This document shows, piece by piece, positions 14,154-22,686 of a stretch of DNA of 28,973 bases. Made by a program: the position numbers and the translations under genes. Location of the stretch: NCBI GenBank assembly GCA_965661545.1, contig CBFIEF010000035.1, positions 1-28,973 on the forward strand. Direction: 5' to 3'. The notes under the pieces were generated by a model. The model had not been told where the DNA came from. It did not search any database and was given only the letters and a program-made list of their open reading frames with translations. This DNA comes from UBA7985 sp965661545. GTDB lineage: Bacteria > Pseudomonadota > Alphaproteobacteria > UBA7985. Numbering within the stretch: position 1 is the first letter of the stretch; every line of letters begins with the position of its first letter.

Positions 14154-17084
14154 ATGGCACCGCTGGATCAGGCTGGTGACGCAGCCTCGTACGACGACCC
14201 GCTCTCCGCGCTGACCGGCGCTAACGCTTCTTATATTGCTGACCTCTTTGCTCTGTACACGCAAAACCCGTCAGCGGTTGATTCCAATTGGCAAGAATTC
14301 TTCGCGGCCTTGAGCGATGACGAAGCAGCCTTGTTTGGCGATTTCAATGGTCCAAGCTGGAAATCTCGAAGTACTCGAATTGTTGGCGCAATCAGCGCCG
14401 AGGAAGAGGCTGCCCGCGCAGCTGCGGCGAAGAAAAAGCCTGCAGCCGGCGCTGGACTGGATTCAGAAGCGGCCAAGCTGGCGACGCAGGATTCCGTTGC
14501 TGCGCTGATGATGATCCGCGCTTATCGGATCCGAGGGCACCTCAAAGCAGATCTCGACCCATTAGGGCTGAAAAAGCAGGAAGAGCATGAGGAGCTGGAG
14601 CCAGCGACTTATGGCTTTACCGCAGCCGATATGGATCGTGAAGTTTACATCAATAATGTGCTGGGCTTGGGCGAGTACGCGACGGTCGGGCAAATTCTTG
14701 ATCGGTGTCGCGCAACCTACTGCGGGAAAATTGGCGTCGAGTTCATGCACATCACGGATCCACGTCAAAAGGCGTGGGTGCAGGAACGGATTGAGGGCAT
14801 CGAGAACAAGACGGACTTCACCGAAATGGGGAAGCGGGCGATCCTTGAGCGTCTGACTCATGCGGAAGGGTTCGAGAACTTTCTCGATAAGAAATTCCCC
14901 GGCACTAAGCGATTCGGCTTGGATGGCGGCGAGACGATGATCCCGGCTCTGGAGCAAATCCTCAAGCGGGGTTCGCAACTGGGGCTGAAGGAAGTTGTGT
15001 TGGGCATGGCGCACCGTGGACGCCTGAATGTGCTGGCGAACTTCATGAAAAAGCCGTACCGGGCGATTTTGAACGAGTTCCTGGGCGGCTTTGCTTTCCC
15101 GGACGACATCAACGCATCGGGCGACGTGAAATACCATTTGGGTTCTTCAGCGGACCGTGAGTTTGACGGTGAGACGGTTCATCTGTCCCTCAACCCAAAC
15201 CCTTCCCACCTCGAAGCCGTGAACCCGGTTGTGGTGGGCAAGGCGCGGGCAAAGCAAGATCAGCACGGTGATACCGAGCGGACCAAGGTCATGCCGATCT
15301 TGATCCACGGCGATGCTGCTTTTGCCGGTCAGGGCTTGGTGCCTGAGGTCTTGGATCTGACGGGACTCAAGGGCTACCGCACTGGCGGCGTCATTAACTT
15401 CGTGATCAACAACCAGATTGGCTTTACGACCAATCCGGTAAACGCGCGCCCCGGGCCGTATTGTACGGATATCGCCAAGGCGATCGAGGCACCGATTTTC
15501 CACGTGAACGGCGACGATCCAGAAGCCGTGATCCACGTGGCGCGGATTGCGACAGAGTTCCGCCAGGAGTTTAAGCAGGACGTCGTTATCGACATGTTCT
15601 GCTACCGCCGCTTTGGCCACAACGAAGGCGACGAGCCTGCGTTCACCCAGCCGCTGATGTACAAGCAAATCAAGCAGCAGCGCCCAACACGCGCGCTCTA
15701 TGCTGAGAAGCTGGCTGCGGAAAACGTGGTTTCAGCACAAGATTCGCAGCGTTTGCACGACGATTTCCAAGCCTTGATGGCCGAAGAATTCGAAGCGGCG
15801 CAGTCTTACAAGCCGAACAGCGCCGATTGGCTGGGCGGTTCTTGGCAGGGCCTGAAGCGTGCCGAAGACGGTCCACGGCGCGGTAAGACCGGGTTGTCCG
15901 TAGAGCAGTGGATGGTGCTGGCTGAACAGCTGCCGTCGATGCCGGAGGACTTCATCCCGAACAAGAAGGTTGTCCGTCTGATGGACAACAAGCGCGAGAT
16001 GTTCGAGTCTGGCGAAGGCTTCGATTGGGCAACCGCCGAGGCGATGGCCTTTGGCTCGCTGCTGATGGAAGGCGCGCCGATCCGGTTCTCGGGTCAGGAT
16101 GTGCGGCGCGGAACGTTCACGCAGCGTCACGCTGTGCTGACGGATCAGGAAAGCGAAGCGACGCACACGCCACTAACGACCCTGTCCGAAGATCAGGCAC
16201 GGTTGGAAATCATCGATTCCCCGCTTTCCGAGTTGGGTGTTCTTGGCTTCGAGTACGGCTATTCATACACTGAGCCAAAGGCACTGACCCTGTGGGAAGC
16301 GCAGTTTGGCGATTTCTCAAACGGCGCGCAGATCATCATCGACCAGTTCATTTCTTCGGCTGAAGCCAAATGGCTGCGGATGTCCGGTTTGGTCATGCTG
16401 CTGCCCCATGGCTACGAAGGCCAAGGCCCAGAGCACTCCTCTGCGCGGCTGGAGCGATATTTGCAGATGTGTGGAGAAGACAACTGGCAGGTGGCGAATT
16501 GCACCACGCCAGCGAACTATTTCCACATCCTACGACGCCAACTGCGCCGGGATTTCCGGAAGCCGTTGGTGCTGATGACGCCAAAGTCACTGTTGCGCCA
16601 CAAGCGCTGTGTTTCGTCTAAGGCGGCCTTCATGAACGGTTCGACCTTCCACCGGGTTCTGCTGGAAGATCGCTCGATGGACATGTCCGTGCGCAAGGAC
16701 GCCAAGCGCGTGGTTCTGTGTACAGGCAAGGTTTACTACGACCTGCTCGAAGAACGCGAACAGCGCGGTTTGGACCACGTTCATCTGGTACGGGTCGAGC
16801 AGCTCTATCCTTTCCCAAGCATCGCGTTGGCGGAAGAAATGGAGAGCTTCAAGCACTGTGAGTTTGTCTGGTGCCAAGAAGAGCCGAAAAACATGGGCGC
16901 TTGGACCCACGTGGATCCGTACATCGAAGAAGTTTTGGAGCAGGTCGGCGCACCAGCAGGACGCGCAGGCTACGCAGGTCGCGCGGCTGCGGCCTCGCCA
17001 GCAACCGGTTCTGGCTCTTTGCACAAGAAACAACAGACAGCCTTGGTCGAAGCGGCTCTGGTTGGTCCTGTCAAGCGCCGCTAG
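14154..17084 (+). CDS. sucA: 2-oxoglutarate dehydrogenase E1 component
   Basis: SucA is the thiamine-diphosphate-dependent E1 subunit that decarboxylates 2-oxoglutarate and passes the succinyl group to the lipoyl arm of SucB. With the start at ATG 14154 it has 976 residues, normal for alphaproteobacteria. The N-terminal segment SALTGANASYIADLFALYTQNPSAVD is the usual E2-binding start. His287 lies in GMAHRGRLNVLANFM, Asp387 in HGDAAFAGQG, and the thiamine-binding INNQIGFTTN follows. The transketolase-like part has GAPIRFSGQDVRRGTF, FEYGYS and LLPHGYEGQGPEHSSARLERYLQ, and the C-terminus has WCQEEPKNMGAW. AGGAAACC precedes ATG 14154; an alternative ATG at 14079 would add 25 residues of atypical, basic sequence. 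sucB follows after 33 bases. Confidence 0.96.
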   Translation: MAPLDQAGDAASYDDPLSALTGANASYIADLFALYTQNPSAVDSNWQEFFAALSDDEAALFGDFNGPSWKSRSTRIVGAISAEEEAARAAAAKKKPAAGAGLDSEAAKLATQDSVAALMMIRAYRIRGHLKADLDPLGLKKQEEHEELEPATYGFTAADMDREVYINNVLGLGEYATVGQILDRCRATYCGKIGVEFMHITDPRQKAWVQERIEGIENKTDFTEMGKRAILERLTHAEGFENFLDKKFPGTKRFGLDGGETMIPALEQILKRGSQLGLKEVVLGMAHRGRLNVLANFMKKPYRAILNEFLGGFAFPDDINASGDVKYHLGSSADREFDGETVHLSLNPNPSHLEAVNPVVVGKARAKQDQHGDTERTKVMPILIHGDAAFAGQGLVPEVLDLTGLKGYRTGGVINFVINNQIGFTTNPVNARPGPYCTDIAKAIEAPIFHVNGDDPEAVIHVARIATEFRQEFKQDVVIDMFCYRRFGHNEGDEPAFTQPLMYKQIKQQRPTRALYAEKLAAENVVSAQDSQRLHDDFQALMAEEFEAAQSYKPNSADWLGGSWQGLKRAEDGPRRGKTGLSVEQWMVLAEQLPSMPEDFIPNKKVVRLMDNKREMFESGEGFDWATAEAMAFGSLLMEGAPIRFSGQDVRRGTFTQRHAVLTDQESEATHTPLTTLSEDQARLEIIDSPLSELGVLGFEYGYSYTEPKALTLWEAQFGDFSNGAQIIIDQFISSAEAKWLRMSGLVMLLPHGYEGQGPEHSSARLERYLQMCGEDNWQVANCTTPANYFHILRRQLRRDFRKPLVLMTPKSLLRHKRCVSSKAAFMNGSTFHRVLLEDRSMDMSVRKDAKRVVLCTGKVYYDLLEEREQRGLDHVHLVRVEQLYPFPSIALAEEMESFKHCEFVWCQEEPKNMGAWTHVDPYIEEVLEQVGAPAGRAGYAGRAAAASPATGSGSLHKKQQTALVEAALVGPVKRR

Positions 17085-17117
17085 TCGCGCACTACTACAG
17101 TAAAAGGAAAACAGCGA

Positions 17118-18302
17118 ATGGCTGTAGAAATCGTCGTCCCAGTCTTGGGCGAATCTGTTACCGAAGCGACTGTCGCTCAATGGCTCAAGAAGCCGGGTGA
17201 GGCCGTGGCACAAGACGAGCCGCTGGTCGAACTGGAAACAGACAAGGTGACTCTCGAAGTTGGCGCACCGGCGAATGGTGTTGTTGCTTCGGTTTCAGCT
17301 GAAGAAGGCGCAACCGTCGAAGTCGGCGCGATCCTCGGTTTAATGGAAGAGGGCGCTGCACCCGCAGTCGCACCTGCTGCTGCTGCTGCCCCTGCCGCCG
17401 GCCCTGCGCCTGCTGCTTCTCCGTCACCTGCACCGGCACCCAAGCCTGCTGCTGCGCCGTCTGCTGGCGCGCGTGTGATGCCGTCTGACGCGCTGAAGGC
17501 TGCGAAGGCTGGTTCTTGGCCCGAGGGTCACGTTTCCGGTGCGGTTGCGACCAAGGCTTCAGGCCTTACGCCAACAGATCAATTGCCCCCTCGGCAGCCG
17601 GGCGGGGAAGAAGAAGTCGTTCGGATGTCCCGACTGCGCCAGACCATCGCGCGCCGCTTGAAAGAAGCGCAGGACACCGCCGCGATGCTAACGACCTTCA
17701 ACGATGTTGATATGTCCGCTGTGATGAACCTGCGGAAATCGCATCAGGATGCGTTCGTTAAGAAGTACGGAATCAAGCTCGGTTTCATGTCGTTCTTCGC
17801 GAAGGCTTGCGTGGCCGCACTGCAGGAACTGCCAGCGGTTAACGCTGAGATCTACGGCACCGACATCATCTACAAGAACTACTACAACATCGGTGTCGCA
17901 GTTGGCACTGAGAATGGTTTGGTGGTTCCCGTGATTCGTGATGCCGATCAGATGGGTTTCGCAGATATCGAAAACAGCATCTCTGATTTTGGTAAGCGCG
18001 CCCGGGATGGGAAGCTGTCTATGGCGGAAATGTCGGGCGGAACGTTCACCATTTCCAACGGCGGCATCTACGGCTCCATGCTATCCACGCCGATCCTGAA
18101 CCAGCCACAGAGCGCTATTCTGGGCATGCACAAAATCGAAGATCGCCCGATTGCGATGAATGGTGAAGTTGTTATTCGCCCGATGATGTACCTTGCGCTG
18201 TCCTACGATCACCGGATTGTCGATGGTCGAGAAGCGGTGACGTTCTTGGTCAAGGTGAAGGAAAACATCGAAGACCCGAGCCGCTTGCTGTTTGGCGTCT
18301 AA
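17118..18302 (+). CDS. sucB: Dihydrolipoamide succinyltransferase, E2 of 2-oxoglutarate dehydrogenase
   Basis: SucB forms the core of the 2-oxoglutarate dehydrogenase complex and transfers the succinyl group from lipoate to CoA. Of its 394 residues, 1-77 form one lipoyl domain with the lipoylated Lys43 in ETDKVTLEV. Residues 80-117 are an Ala/Pro-rich flexible linker. Residues 119-145 occupy the place of the peripheral subunit-binding domain but are unusually short: MPSDALKAAK runs straight into GSWPEGHVSGAV, with about ten residues of the normal domain missing. The catalytic domain (about 165-394) is intact, with His365 and Asp369 in LSYDHRIVDGRE. AAAGGAAAA precedes the ATG. The E3 gene lpd does not follow; a terminator does. 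Confidence 0.96.
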   Translation: MAVEIVVPVLGESVTEATVAQWLKKPGEAVAQDEPLVELETDKVTLEVGAPANGVVASVSAEEGATVEVGAILGLMEEGAAPAVAPAAAAAPAAGPAPAASPSPAPAPKPAAAPSAGARVMPSDALKAAKAGSWPEGHVSGAVATKASGLTPTDQLPPRQPGGEEEVVRMSRLRQTIARRLKEAQDTAAMLTTFNDVDMSAVMNLRKSHQDAFVKKYGIKLGFMSFFAKACVAALQELPAVNAEIYGTDIIYKNYYNIGVAVGTENGLVVPVIRDADQMGFADIENSISDFGKRARDGKLSMAEMSGGTFTISNGGIYGSMLSTPILNQPQSAILGMHKIEDRPIAMNGEVVIRPMMYLALSYDHRIVDGREAVTFLVKVKENIEDPSRLLFGV

Positions 18303-18330
18303 GACCCAAGCACCAGATCACGGAAATAGG

Positions 18331-18359
18331 AAAAGGGGGCCTCAAGCCCCCTTTTTTTT
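18331..18359 (+). terminator. Intrinsic terminator after sucB
   Basis: AAAAGGGGGC (18331-18340) pairs with GCCCCCTTTT around CTCAA, followed by a run of eight T (18352-18359). It ends sucAB. On the minus strand only four T follow, so it is a weaker stop for the convergent metZ. Confidence 0.93.
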
Positions 18360-18365
18360 GTGCCT

Positions 18366-19586
18366 CTAATCGATCGCGCGCAAGGCGTTTTCCAAGTCGG
18401 TTTTCAAGTCGCCCACGTCTTCGAGGCCAACGCTCAGTCGGATTAGATTGTTGGAAATACCAACCTCCCACCGAGCCTCTTCGCTCAACACACGATGGGT
18501 GGTGGTGGCGGGGTGAGTGACGAGTGATTTGCTGTCGCCGAGGTTGTTCGAGATGCGGATGAGCCGCAGGGCATTCAGCGCCTTGAAAGCATTGGCCTTT
18601 CCTCCTGCTACTTGGAAAGCCACAAGCGTTCCACCGTTTCGCATTTGTCTGGAGGCGATCTCACGCTGAGGGTGGCTTCTGAGACCGGGGTAAGACACGC
18701 GATCAATGGCGCTGTGACCTTCCAAGTATTCAGCAATGTTTAAGGCATTTTCGGCCATCCGCGAAACCCGTAAATCCAATGTTTCCAATGCCTTGGCAAG
18801 CGTCCAAGCGTTGAATGGGCTGAGTGAAGGACCGGTGTGCCGGACAAAATTTTGCAGATGATCGTTGTAGAATTGCTCGGAGCAACAAATCGCGCCGCCC
18901 ATGCAACGGCCCTGTCCGTCGATGTGCTTCGTCGCTGAGTAGGTGATGACATCCGCGCCAAGGGGGGCAGCACGCTGGACCACGGGAGAGGCAAAGGCGT
19001 TATCGACCACAAAGGTGATGCCGGCGGCCTCGGCGATCTGTCCCACTGCTGCGATATCCACCAAGGCCAGTGTCGGATTGGCCGGCGTTTCGCAGAAAAA
19101 TACCTTGGTGTGCGTGGTGATTGCCGCTTCCCATGCGGCGAGGTCGGTACCGTCAACGAGGGTGTAGGTGATGCCATAGCGTGGGAGCAGGGTGGTGATG
19201 ACTTGCAGGCACGAGCCAAACAGCGCTTTTGATGCCACCAGATGATCGCCTGCCTGCAATCGGCATGCGAGCGCGGCGTGCATCGCCGCCATCCCGCTGG
19301 ATACGGCCACACAGCGCTCTGTGCCCTCCAAGGCGGCAAGGCGCTGTTCGAACAGGCTGACCGTTGGGTTGCCATAGCGGGAATAAATGTAGCCGTCGTC
19401 CTCGCCCTTGAACCGCGCTTCGGCCTGTTCTGCGCTGTCGTAGACATAGCCGGATGTCAGGTAGAGGGCTTCGGCGGTTTCACCGAAACTGGAACGTTCC
19501 ATCCCATTATGGATCAGTTGGGACTGAACCGACCATTCCGGCGTCTGATCGTCTGAATTTGGAATATGCAGCATGGCTTCTAACAC
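18366..19586 (-). CDS. metZ: O-succinylhomoserine sulfhydrylase
   Basis: This is a PLP enzyme of the Cys/Met metabolism family. As MetZ it would make homocysteine from O-succinylhomoserine and sulfide in methionine synthesis. In the 406-residue protein, the N-terminal YIYSRYGNPTVSLFEQRLAALEG (about 66-88) holds the Tyr/Arg that contact PLP of the neighbouring subunit. SSGMAA (96-101) binds phosphate, ETPANPTL precedes Asp195 (VVDNAFASP), and Lys220 in YSATKHIDGQGR is the Schiff-base lysine. The lengths and motifs fit MetZ better than cystathionine beta-lyase; cystathionine gamma-synthase cannot be fully excluded. ATG 19586 and ATG 19574 are both possible starts. It is divergent from an Lrp-type regulator across a 140-base gap with palindromes. 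Confidence 0.9.
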   Translation of the reverse strand: MLEAMLHIPNSDDQTPEWSVQSQLIHNGMERSSFGETAEALYLTSGYVYDSAEQAEARFKGEDDGYIYSRYGNPTVSLFEQRLAALEGTERCVAVSSGMAAMHAALACRLQAGDHLVASKALFGSCLQVITTLLPRYGITYTLVDGTDLAAWEAAITTHTKVFFCETPANPTLALVDIAAVGQIAEAAGITFVVDNAFASPVVQRAAPLGADVITYSATKHIDGQGRCMGGAICCSEQFYNDHLQNFVRHTGPSLSPFNAWTLAKALETLDLRVSRMAENALNIAEYLEGHSAIDRVSYPGLRSHPQREIASRQMRNGGTLVAFQVAGGKANAFKALNALRLIRISNNLGDSKSLVTHPATTTHRVLSEEARWEVGISNNLIRLSVGLEDVGDLKTDLENALRAID

Positions 19587-19630
19587 TGAGCGTTACGGTT
19601 GTGTGTGAGTGTGATGCAGCTCTCGGTGAG

Positions 19631-19674
19631 ATTTTCCCAATAAAATCCGTATTTTATACCAAGATTTTGAAAAT
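19631..19674. promoter_or_regulatory. AT-rich palindromes between metZ and lrp, possible Lrp operator
   Basis: ATTTT-cccaat-AAAAT (19631-19646) and ATTTT-g-AAAAT (19664-19674) are perfect palindromic arms, about three turns apart. Between them ATTTTATAC (19651-19659) reads TATAAAAT on the minus strand, a good -10 for metZ. Lrp/AsnC proteins bind AT-rich palindromes and often control themselves and a divergent neighbour. Confidence 0.5.
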
Positions 19675-19694
19675 GTCGGAAAGGGAAGTATAAA
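19667..19694 (+). promoter_or_regulatory. Promoter of the Lrp/AsnC gene
   Basis: TTGAAA (19667-19672) and TATAAA (19689-19694) are 16 bases apart and end 32 bases before the ATG. The -35 box overlaps the palindrome at 19664-19674, so a bound regulator would block it, as expected for autorepression. Confidence 0.6.
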
Positions 19695-19726
19695 GTCTCG
19701 AAATTCAGCACTTGAGAAGAACAAAT

Positions 19727-20182
19727 ATGCAGTTCGATGACACGGATAGAAAAATCCTCCGCTTGATTCAGGTCGATGCGACGCTTCCATTGGAAGAAAT
19801 CGCCCGGCAAATCGGCTCCACCAAGTCTCCGGTGTGGAACCGGATCAAGAAGCTGAAAGCGGCGGGTGTTATCGACCGCGAGGTTGCCATTCTCAATGGC
19901 GACAGCATCGGGCTGACCGAGACGTTCTTCATCGCTATTCGGACGGATCAGCACACGAGTGATTGGCTGGGCCGATTTACGGAGATCGTGAATGAAATGC
20001 CAGAGATCTTAGAATGTCATCGTTTGGCGGGTGATGTTGATTACATCATGAAGATCCGCGTCGCGAGTACCCGCGATTACGATCTGTTCTATAAGCGGTT
20101 TATTGGTCGAATTAACCTGTTCAACGTGACATCCAGCTTGTCGATGGAAGTTATCAAGGAAACCACGGCGCTCAAGGTCTGA
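19727..20182 (+). CDS. Lrp/AsnC-family transcriptional regulator
   Basis: This 151-residue protein is a feast/famine regulator. The N-terminal helix-turn-helix (about residues 5-50) reads DDTDRKILRLIQ, LEEIARQIGSTKSPVWNRIKKLKAAGVI, typical of the family. The C-terminal RAM domain (about 65-145) has ILECHRLAGDVDYIMKIRV and a final SSLSMEVIKETTAL, forming the ligand-binding and oligomer face. The start is ATG 19727; a TTG at 19712 would add five residues. The closest target is probably the divergent metZ, which suggests control by methionine or another amino acid, but the ligand cannot be told from sequence. It converges with the antiporter gene. Confidence 0.93.
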   Translation: MQFDDTDRKILRLIQVDATLPLEEIARQIGSTKSPVWNRIKKLKAAGVIDREVAILNGDSIGLTETFFIAIRTDQHTSDWLGRFTEIVNEMPEILECHRLAGDVDYIMKIRVASTRDYDLFYKRFIGRINLFNVTSSLSMEVIKETTALKV

Positions 20183-20215
20183 TTGCCTTGACGCGCCGTG
20201 GGTGTATTGCGGTTC

Positions 20216-21721
20216 TTAGCCCCCAGCAGCGGGGTTGAAGAAGATAAAGGTAACCAGCACAAACAGCGGCATCAGGATACCCACGGACCACGCCATGTAG
20301 CCAAAGAACGATGGCATCTTGATCCCGCGATCTTCAGCGATGGAACGTACCATGAAGTTCGGTGCGTTACCGATGTACGTGACCGCGCCCATGAACACAG
20401 CACCGGCGGAAATCGCCAGCAGCGTCTGACTGAGCTCGCCCATTAACACTTCAGGATCGCCGCCCGCGGTGTTGAAGAACACCAGATAGGTCGGCGCGTT
20501 ATCGAGGAAGCTGGACAGGATGCCGGTGGCCCAGAAGTAGGCTGCGTTAAACGGAGCACCGTCAGACTGTGTTACTCCATCAATGACCCATCCGAGCGCG
20601 CCGTCTGAGCCTGCGCGCAGGATTGCCAACGCCGGGATGATGGTCATGAAGATACCGGCGAACAAGGTCGCGACTTCGATGATGGGGAACCACGTAAAGC
20701 CGTTCAGTCGGCGGCTTTCGTTGACTGTGAGCAGTAGCGACAAGCCCGCAAGCCCCACCAGCCCGAAATCACGGATCAAGTTGGCGAGTTTGATGTCCAC
20801 GTCATAGATCATGAAGTGTGCTGATGTTCCAAAGGGAGCCGGCAAATCGGCGGCAAAACCCGAATAGAGCACGAAGGCGACGATGCCGGCGAGCAACAGC
20901 AGATTTACGCTGCCCTCCAGCCCAAGCTTTTCGCCTTCTTTGCCGGTTTCGATGTTGTTCATCGGAACGGTTTCGTCTTCGCGGCGGCTGAGAACCGTAT
21001 CAACCACGAAGTACAGAACCAACAGGATGACGGAGAGCATCAGCATCGGCAGGAACATCGCCTGTGTCGGCCAGAAAAAGCTTACGCCCTTTAGGAAACC
21101 CAGGAAGAGTGGCGGATCACCAAGCGGCGACAGCGAGCCACCGATGTTGGCGACCAAAAAGATGAAGAAGACGATGGTGTGAACGCGGTGTTTCCGGTGG
21201 TCATTGGCCCGGCACAGGGGACGGATGAGCAGCATGGCCGCGCCCGTGGTGCCCATGAACGACGCCAAAATGGTGCCGATGGCGAGAATACCGGTGTTCA
21301 GGACAGGCGTACCGACTAGCGAACCCTTGATCCGCACGCCGCCAGAAACGGTAAACAGTGCGAAGAGCAGGATGATAAACGGCAGGTACTCATGCATGAA
21401 CGTTTCCCACGCTAGGAACGTCGTCGTTTGGAAGCCGTAAATCAGCAGGCAGGGCACAAGAAAACATAGCGCCCAGAACGCACTGATCTTGCCAAAGTGG
21501 TGGTGCCACAAGCGCGGAATAAACAGCGGCATCAACGCAATCGACAGCAACATGCCGGCAAAGGGCAGCACCCAAAGCAGGTTCAGATCGGTACCAGGGA
21601 GGTGATAGCCACCATGCCCAGCTTCGGCGCCATAGGCGGTTCCGGCGGTTCCCAGTCCCGCGACCAAGAAGAGTGCAAGCATGCCAAGCAGACGGTTCAG
21701 CGGGGCGATATAGCCGGTCAT
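20216..21721 (-). CDS. NhaD-type sodium/proton antiporter
   Basis: This 501-residue inner-membrane protein belongs to the NhaD branch of the ion transporter superfamily and would exchange Na+ (or Li+) for H+. The N-terminus may be a cleaved signal peptide or first membrane helix (to about residue 32, AYGAEA). About eleven to twelve further hydrophobic helices follow. Family marks are FIILLFALFTVSGGVRIKG, LASFMGTTGAAMLLIRPL with the intramembrane Thr/Gly-rich stretch, NIGGSLSPLGDPPLFLGFLKG, SFLDNAPTYLVFFN with a buried Asp-Asn, and YIGNAPNFMVRSIAEDRGIKMPSFFGYM at the C-terminal repeat. An Na+/H+ antiporter suits a salty habitat. It lies 39 bases downstream of bpt on the same strand. Confidence 0.9.
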   Translation of the reverse strand: MTGYIAPLNRLLGMLALFLVAGLGTAGTAYGAEAGHGGYHLPGTDLNLLWVLPFAGMLLSIALMPLFIPRLWHHHFGKISAFWALCFLVPCLLIYGFQTTTFLAWETFMHEYLPFIILLFALFTVSGGVRIKGSLVGTPVLNTGILAIGTILASFMGTTGAAMLLIRPLCRANDHRKHRVHTIVFFIFLVANIGGSLSPLGDPPLFLGFLKGVSFFWPTQAMFLPMLMLSVILLVLYFVVDTVLSRREDETVPMNNIETGKEGEKLGLEGSVNLLLLAGIVAFVLYSGFAADLPAPFGTSAHFMIYDVDIKLANLIRDFGLVGLAGLSLLLTVNESRRLNGFTWFPIIEVATLFAGIFMTIIPALAILRAGSDGALGWVIDGVTQSDGAPFNAAYFWATGILSSFLDNAPTYLVFFNTAGGDPEVLMGELSQTLLAISAGAVFMGAVTYIGNAPNFMVRSIAEDRGIKMPSFFGYMAWSVGILMPLFVLVTFIFFNPAAGG

Positions 21722-21760
21722 AGATTTTCCTGAAGATCCAGTGAAGATGTAAAAGAGGAG

Positions 21761-22519
21761 TTAGGACGTGGACGATGATGATTCAACCGGTGTCCAGCTA
21801 CCATTTTGGTGAATTTCGACGCCAGAGAAGTTGATTTTGTAACCCATCGTCTCGGATCCTTTGATCCAGTACCCGAGATAGAATTTTGGCAGGTGTAGCA
21901 GTTTCAGATGCTCAACGGTGTCGAGAATGCAGAATGTGCCCAGCGAGCGCCGGGCTTCTTCGGGGCAAAAGAAGGAATAGACCGCGGACAGGCCGTCTTC
22001 CATCGCGTCAAACAGCATGCAGGCCTTGAGCGCCCCCGCGGCATCGCGCCATTCCAGCAGGCCGGATTCAACCGTGGACTGATCGATCATCATGCGCAGG
22101 TCGTCAGGGGTCATCAGCGCCATTTCTGAGACGCCATGACGGGCACGGATGTAGCGGTCAAACAGTTCCCAATGCTCAGTCGTGCACTCATTAACCCGGA
22201 CCGAGCGCACTAAGTCGCTGTTGCGGTTGATGATCTTGCGGTGTGTCCGCGATGGGCTGTGGGAGGCAATGTCGATGCGCGCTGACATACAAGCCTTACA
22301 GGATGGGCAGGCGGGACGGTAGGCGATCTCGTGGCTACGGCGAAAGCCGGACCAACTTAACGCGTCAAAAGCTTCATCATCGCCATGATCCAAAGCCGTT
22401 ATCAGCTTCCGCTCCGTGCGGTTCGGCAAATACGGGCAGGGTGCTGGAGCGGTCATATAAAACACCCGCTCAATCTGCGACCAGTCATGGCGAAGGAATG
22501 TTTGGTTTTCATTCGACAT
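21761..22519 (-). CDS. bpt: Aspartate/glutamate leucyltransferase (Bpt)
   Basis: Bpt moves Leu from Leu-tRNA to proteins that begin with Asp or Glu, which marks them for ClpS and ClpAP. With the start at ATG 22519 the protein has 252 residues, normal for the family. The N-terminal ATE_N domain shows FYMTAPAPCPYLPNRTERKLIT and the Cys-rich RPACPSCKACMSARID, with the ligand-like Cys cluster. The ATE_C domain shows YIRARHG, SAVYSFFCPEEARRSLGTFCIL, and the end motif YLGYWIKGSETMGYKINFSGVE. The frame could extend to a TTG at 22588, but that overlaps the probable ilvD promoter and does not match the family. The antiporter gene follows after 39 bases. Together with clpS-clpA it completes the N-degron route in this window. 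Confidence 0.94.
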   Translation of the reverse strand: MSNENQTFLRHDWSQIERVFYMTAPAPCPYLPNRTERKLITALDHGDDEAFDALSWSGFRRSHEIAYRPACPSCKACMSARIDIASHSPSRTHRKIINRNSDLVRSVRVNECTTEHWELFDRYIRARHGVSEMALMTPDDLRMMIDQSTVESGLLEWRDAAGALKACMLFDAMEDGLSAVYSFFCPEEARRSLGTFCILDTVEHLKLLHLPKFYLGYWIKGSETMGYKINFSGVEIHQNGSWTPVESSSSTS

Positions 22520-22581
22520 CCACTCATCAGTGGCGGTTTGATTGAGTGAGGTCAAGGCTGGGCTGATATTAGCACGTTCAA

Positions 22582-22610
22582 TTGCCAAGCTTATCAGGGA
22601 CCACTACAAC
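22582..22610 (+). promoter_or_regulatory. Candidate promoter for ilvD
   Basis: TTGCCA (22582-22587) and TACAAC (22605-22610) have the ideal 17-base spacing, 76 bases before the ilvD ATG. A small inverted repeat TCTGA/TCAGA lies in the leader near 22632-22648. Confidence 0.4.
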
Positions 22611-22686
22611 AAAAGAACGTGAATTGGCGTCTGATAGGCGTCAGAACCGTTTTTGCTGATTCATCCAGGGGAGGACGTCCGGAATC

